Shown here piece by piece: positions 7,087 through 10,202 of a stretch of 10,202 nucleotides of DNA (its first letter is position 1; every line of letters begins with the position of its first letter). Under the pieces are notes generated by a model that saw only the letters and a list, made by a program, of their open reading frames with translations, did not search any database and was not told the origin of the DNA. Source of the stretch: Fibrobacteraceae bacterium (lineage in GTDB: Bacteria > Fibrobacterota > Fibrobacteria > Fibrobacterales > Fibrobacteraceae); assembly GCA_023231365.1 (NCBI GenBank), contig JALNVO010000087.1:1-10202 (forward strand). Direction: 5' to 3'. The position numbers and the translations under genes are program-made.

Positions 7087-7205
7087 TTAAGGTTTTATTG
7101 AAGTACTGTAAGCGAGAAAAGGGGATGAAAGACATGGACCCGGACGAGGCAACGCCTCACAAGGAAGCCTGAACCCCTCATCGTTAAGAAAATGAAGTGA
7201 TATAA

Positions 7206-7508
7206 CGGATACACTACCGCCCAAAACAAGACAAGCCTTTCAAAGGAATTGACAGATTTATTTTTGACACTAGTGACAACGGATACAGGTATCGAGTCGT
7301 CCGGCTGTCTGCCCGCGATGAAATCCATGGGCTCTGCGAATGGAAAAATTTGACGGTCATTCGCGGAAATTTTCAGGAGCGTGTGCGCACGGCTGTATCC
7401 GCAAAAAATACTTGGGGGTTGTTTTTTCCGTCCACGGGTTACTTCGCGCACATGATCGGAGTGAACGAAAAAGTCTTTGTTAATTTGAAATGGGATTTTG
7501 CCTCCTAG
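7206..7508 (+). pseudogene. Start-less open frame of 100 codons, unrecognised
   Basis: After a TAA at 7203 one frame stays open for 100 codons to a TAG at 7506. Its translation looks like a real globular protein, with alternating beta-like segments such as GYRYRVVRL and ending FVNLKWDFAS. No ATG occurs until nearly the end; TTG at 7350 is a possible start but would give only 52 residues. I recognise no family. The most economical reading is the 3' remnant of a gene that lost its start, or a gene with a frameshift near 7200, where another frame is also open (7201-7352). The - strand frame across it looks like a shadow. It ends about 50 bases before the reductase gene and runs in the same direction. 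Confidence 0.35.
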
Positions 7509-7517
7509 ACGGAAAGA

Positions 7518-7544
7518 ATTTATCTTATACTTGAAGAGATAAAT
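7518..7544 (+). promoter_or_regulatory. Inverted repeat over the putative promoter of the reductase gene
   Basis: ATTTATCT and AGATAAAT form an 8-base inverted repeat with an 11-base spacer, ending just before the Shine-Dalgarno. TATACT at 7526-7531, inside it, could be a -10 element; no convincing -35 is seen. The layout suits an operator for a thiol- or sulfide-responsive repressor, or an mRNA hairpin next to the ribosome binding site. The regulator is not in the window. Confidence 0.4.
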
Positions 7545-7551
7545 AGGAAGG
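7545..7551 (+). promoter_or_regulatory. Ribosome binding site of the CoA-disulfide reductase gene
   Basis: AGGAAGG, 10 bases before the ATG at 7562. It is strong and fixes the start, which also agrees with the FAD-binding motif beginning at residue 4. Confidence 0.7.
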
Positions 7552-7561
7552 AAAATATTTT

Positions 7562-9592
7562 ATGGAAAAAATACTGATCATCGGCGGGGTTGCGGCCGGA
7601 GCTACTGCGGCAGCCAAAGCGCGGCGCATTTCTTCTACTGCGGAGATTACGATTCTCGAAGCGGGGCCGGACGTCTCCTTCGCGAACTGCGGTCTTCCTT
7701 ATTTTCTGGGCGGGGATATTCCGGAGCGATCCTCGCTGATCCTTCAAAGTCCGGAAAGCTTTTGGGAACAGTACCGGATTAAGGTGCTCGTCAATACCCG
7801 CGCGGAAAGTCTCGACCGGCAGAAAAAGCGCGTCATCGCGAAAAATGCGTTGAACGGCGAAGTGCAGGAATTCGAGTATACGAAACTGATCCTCGCACAG
7901 GGAGGGCTCCCTATCCGTCCCGCGCTTCCCGGCGTGGATCATCCGCATGTGTTTACGCTCTGGACACTTCAGGATATGGACCGGATTCACCTGTTCATCA
8001 AGGAGAAGAAGCCGAAAACGGCAGTTATCGCCGGCGGTGGATTCATCGGGCTCGAAATGGCCGAGGCTCTCGCCAAGCGCAATATTCTAGTACATATCGT
8101 GGAAAAGCTTCCCTACGCCATGGGAATCATGGACCCCGAATTCGCTGGATTCATTCAGGAAGAGCTTTTCGCTCATGGCGTTTCGCTCCACACTGGCGTG
8201 GGCGTAACGGGCATTACCCCGGAAGTGGTGGAGACAGAGGACGGGAACGCCATTCCTGCGGATATGGTGCTTCTCTCCATCGGCGTGCGCCCCACCCTCG
8301 CTCTTGCGGAGAGTGCGGAACTTGTTATCGGAAAGGCCGGAGGCCTGCTTGTGGACGAGTACTTGCGTACAAGCGATCCCGATATTTATGCCGCGGGCGA
8401 TATGGTGGAGATCGAGCACCGCGTGCATCACGGGAAAGTGCGCATTCCGCTTGCGGGGCCGGCGAACCGCCAAGGACGCATCGCTGCGGAAAACGCACTC
8501 GGTGGCAAGCAGCCTTACGCCGGAGCTATCGGAACCTCCGTCGTGAAGGTTTTCGACGCCATCGCCGGCATGACCGGCCTTTCGCTCAAGGCCGCGAAGA
8601 AACTAGGACTCGATGCCGAAGCCGTGACGGTGCACAAGGAACATCACACGGCTTACTACCCGGGTGCAGAGCAGGTCTCCGTGCGCCTCGTCTACGACAG
8701 GAAAACGGGACGGATCCTCGGCGGGGAAACCGCCGGTTATGCAGGCGCCGACCGCCGCCTGGACGTCGTTGCCACGGCCGTGTTTTCCGGCATGACGATT
8801 CACGACCTCGCTTCGGTGGACTTCGCCTATTCGCCACCGATCGGCACAGCCAATGACGCGCTCAATATGACCGCATTCGCCGCCGAGAACAGGGCCTCCG
8901 GTTTCAGCCCTTCTCTTGTGGCAGAAGAACTGGATGACTTTGTGAGTACACGGCGGCCTGCCATTGTGGATGTGCGCGATAGCTTCGCCTTTGAAAAAGG
9001 GCATATCGATGGCGCGGAAAATATACCTCTGGAATTCCTCGCGGAAAAGCTTTCCGATTTTCCATCGGATGCATCATTTCTCATTTACGATGACAACGGG
9101 AAAAAGGGGCATCAGGCACTCCGGCTGTTGCTCGGTCTCGGAAGGACCGACGTGCACTACATCTCGGGAGGGTTCGCTTCCGTGGCGCGCCATGCGCGGG
9201 CGGAAAAATTCAGCGCCTTCCAGGTTCAGCTCCCGGTGATCACCCAGAAAAACACGCCAACCCCTGCGGCAAAAGAAACGCGACCGGAAACCATCTATAT
9301 GCGGATCGCCCGTCAAAATGCAGAACGGCGCGAAAGGGATGCCGCAGGACCCCTCATCATCGACGTACGCACGCCGAAGGAATTCGCGAAGGGTGCGTAC
9401 CCGGGGGCGATCAACATTCCTCTGGACTCTCTTCCAGACCGCATCGAAGAACTCGGCGGAAAGGATCGCTATATAACGCTTTACTGCGCCTCTGGCGCGC
9501 GGAGCGCTTATGCGGCCCGTCTGCTTGAGGAACGGGGATTCACTCACATTACGAATGGAGGCGGCATCATGCAGATGATGCGGAAGAAGTAG
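7562..9592 (+). CDS. FAD-dependent CoA-disulfide/polysulfide reductase with two C-terminal rhodanese domains
   Basis: A cytosolic flavoprotein of the CoA-disulfide reductase family, which uses NAD(P)H to reduce CoA disulfide, CoA persulfide or polysulfides. Residues 4-22 form the FAD Rossmann motif (GGVAAGATAAAKARR). SFANCGLPYF places the redox Cys at 43, as in Staphylococcus aureus CoADR. AVIAGGGFIGLEMAEAL (154-170) binds NAD(P)H, and YAAGD (276-280) is the second FAD contact. The dimerisation domain runs to about 440 and ends with FAYSPP (421-426). The first rhodanese domain (about 455-545) has DVRDSFAFEKGHIDGAENIP, but its active loop reads DDNGKKG (510-516) with no Cys. The second (about 590-676) has DVRTPKEF and the active loop CASGARS with Cys642. 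Known fusions often carry one rhodanese domain, so this tandem with one dead copy is unusual. The gene is G+C-richer than the sequence before it. The exact substrate is unknown. Confidence 0.93.
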   Translation: MEKILIIGGVAAGATAAAKARRISSTAEITILEAGPDVSFANCGLPYFLGGDIPERSSLILQSPESFWEQYRIKVLVNTRAESLDRQKKRVIAKNALNGEVQEFEYTKLILAQGGLPIRPALPGVDHPHVFTLWTLQDMDRIHLFIKEKKPKTAVIAGGGFIGLEMAEALAKRNILVHIVEKLPYAMGIMDPEFAGFIQEELFAHGVSLHTGVGVTGITPEVVETEDGNAIPADMVLLSIGVRPTLALAESAELVIGKAGGLLVDEYLRTSDPDIYAAGDMVEIEHRVHHGKVRIPLAGPANRQGRIAAENALGGKQPYAGAIGTSVVKVFDAIAGMTGLSLKAAKKLGLDAEAVTVHKEHHTAYYPGAEQVSVRLVYDRKTGRILGGETAGYAGADRRLDVVATAVFSGMTIHDLASVDFAYSPPIGTANDALNMTAFAAENRASGFSPSLVAEELDDFVSTRRPAIVDVRDSFAFEKGHIDGAENIPLEFLAEKLSDFPSDASFLIYDDNGKKGHQALRLLLGLGRTDVHYISGGFASVARHARAEKFSAFQVQLPVITQKNTPTPAAKETRPETIYMRIARQNAERRERDAAGPLIIDVRTPKEFAKGAYPGAINIPLDSLPDRIEELGGKDRYITLYCASGARSAYAARLLEERGFTHITNGGGIMQMMRKK

Positions 9593-9642
9593 TGGCGGAC
9601 CAGTTTCTCTAAAAATTCATGGATGACGAGCCGTTATAAGAG

Positions 9643-9780
9643 ATGGCCGTTAGAAGAACCGCCGTGCTCTGCGCGGGGGTTTCGTATTCTATAGCCATGC
9701 TTGCCGCTATTGCGTATAAATTCAAAAAAGTTATGAGTGTTCTTTTTGTGCTGCTCTTATTTTTGCAAAAAGCTAGGTAG
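9643..9780 (+). CDS. Possible 45-residue membrane microprotein
   Basis: The frame begins MAVRRTAVLCAG and has two hydrophobic stretches, residues 6-25 and 30-41, separated by a basic KFKK, with QKAR at the end. This would fit a small two-segment or hairpin membrane protein with a positive N-terminus. Only a weak AAGAG precedes the ATG and it is too close. The 9662-9678 repeat lies within the frame, so the open frame may simply be part of a repeat. No family recognised. Confidence 0.25.
   Translation: MAVRRTAVLCAGVSYSIAMLAAIAYKFKKVMSVLFVLLLFLQKAR
9662..9678. repeat. 17-base hairpin repeat, copy 2
   Basis: CCGTGCTCTGCGCGGGG matches 7070-7086 at 16 of 17 bases, same orientation, and folds into the same stem with a TCT loop. 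The flanks are not alike. The pair brackets the reductase gene. Confidence 0.5.
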
Positions 9781-9849
9781 GAATCCGGAGCAAAATATAT
9801 TCGCTGGTAAATCGGTTTATGTAATGAATTTTTGATAGTGATTTTTTAA

Positions 9850-10202
9850 GCGCTGACTATTTATGAGATCGAGACGAAATACGTTCCTGTCGGGCAAACG
9901 AAGTACTTGCGAAAAATAAAGAAACCGCCAACAACCCTCTCGGACGGGAACTGATAACGCTAGGGCTTGTGAATATGACTTCAGTGCATACCAAGGGAAG
10001 CTTTTCGGTTTGCTATCCGGGAAAATGCTTCGGCAATAATCTTTGCGCATAACCACCCTAGCGGAAGAAGCGAGCCCTCGGACGATGACATACAAATTAC
10101 AAGGATGCTGGTCAAAGCCGGAGCCATATTGGACATTCCCGTGCTGGATCACGTCATCATTGCGGACGGACGGTGTTACTGCATTGGCCCCCCCCCCGCT
10201 CG
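9850..10202 (+). pseudogene. Decayed RadC-like JAB-domain gene, running off the window
   Basis: RadC-like proteins carry a JAB1/MPN metalloprotease fold and are common on mobile elements; their function is unsettled. Three pieces are visible. A start-less N-terminal piece (ALTIYEIETKYVPVGQTKYL, frame 1) ends at a TGA at 9952. A middle piece in another frame reads GRELITLGLVNMTSVHTK (about 9942-9995). The catalytic piece, back in frame 1 from 9997, reads EAFRFAIREN, then AHNHPSG with both metal His (10048 and 10054), the acidic SDDD block and LDHVIIADGR. Removing one G from the GGG at 9995-9997 rejoins middle and catalytic pieces. About 35 residues normally lying between the first two pieces are missing, indicating an internal deletion. 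A run of ten C (10188-10197) ends the visible frame. Sequencing error could explain the frameshift but not the deletion. Confidence 0.75.

Larger units (their letters stand above)
9593..9849. other. Gene-poor spacer after the reductase gene
   Basis: Between the reductase stop and the radC remnant there is no recognised gene. Apart from the possible microprotein and repeat copy 2 it holds AT-rich DNA with short overlapping open frames. No GC stem with a T-run follows the reductase gene, so its terminator is not visible here. Confidence 0.4.

Noticed and set aside
7125..7172. 15-codon frame after GGGG, with an internal GAGGC-AAC-GCCTC hairpin
   Set aside because: Considered as a leader peptide or attenuator, but no downstream gene or alternative stem supports this.
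7095..7451. 118-codon frame on the - strand
   Set aside because: No ribosome site, unlikely composition, and it opposes the more protein-like + strand frame 7206-7508.
9564..9581. GCATCAT-GCAG-ATGATGC hairpin as terminator of the reductase gene
   Set aside because: It lies inside the coding sequence before the stop and no T-run follows.
9737..9835. 32-codon frame from GTG, ending YVMNF
   Set aside because: Overlaps the 45-residue frame, has no ribosome site, and a rare start would be needed.
1..10202. CRISPR array, tRNA, rRNA, tmRNA, RNase P RNA or intact transposase
   Set aside because: No regularly spaced repeats, no T-loop consensus, no conserved RNA core motifs and no transposase-like protein were found by eye.

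Overview
The window reads as bacterial chromosome. It looks like a Gram-negative anaerobe, and the protein style and gene mix fit a Fibrobacter-like organism. That assignment is inference from general resemblance; no rRNA or marker gene in the window settles it.

Left half (1-4465, + strand): a tightly packed translation/RNA-maturation operon. It holds the 3' part of infB (translation factor IF-2, 5' end outside the window), then rbfA, truB and ribF. infB/rbfA and truB/ribF overlap by one base (TAATG and TGATG), and rbfA/truB are 18 bases apart. This is the well known nusA-infB-rbfA-truB-ribF order, so the genes are probably co-transcribed and partly translationally coupled. IF-2 has a Gly/Ser/Arg-rich N-terminal linker, a Thr in place of Asn in the G4 motif (TKID), and a charged tail beyond the usual C-terminus.

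Middle (4466-7561): about 300 bases without a recognised gene (4466-4765), with several small inverted repeats including a perfect 14-base palindrome. Then comes ygiQ on the - strand, an YgiQ-family radical SAM protein convergent to ribF. Upstream of ygiQ lies about 820 bases of non-conserved sequence. It contains a perfect 20-base palindrome inside a three-half-site array that looks like an operator, a possible 53-residue small protein on the - strand, and an unrecognised start-less open frame of 100 codons that looks like a gene remnant.

Right (7562-10202): a 676-residue FAD/NAD(P)H CoA-disulfide/polysulfide reductase fused to two rhodanese domains. The first has lost its catalytic cysteine and the second has kept it. 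Its base composition is visibly more G+C-rich than the preceding DNA. The gene is bracketed by two direct copies of a 17-base hairpin-forming repeat (one mismatch), about 2.6 kb apart. The last 600 bases hold a possible 45-residue membrane microprotein and a decayed RadC-like JAB-domain gene in at least three frame-disrupted pieces. This reads as a scarred accessory region beside a conserved core operon.

The conserved genes do ordinary housekeeping: initiation, 30S maturation, tRNA pseudouridine 55, and FMN/FAD supply. The accessory gene handles low-molecular-weight persulfides or polysulfides and uses FAD. No CRISPR array, rRNA, tRNA or intact transposase was seen.
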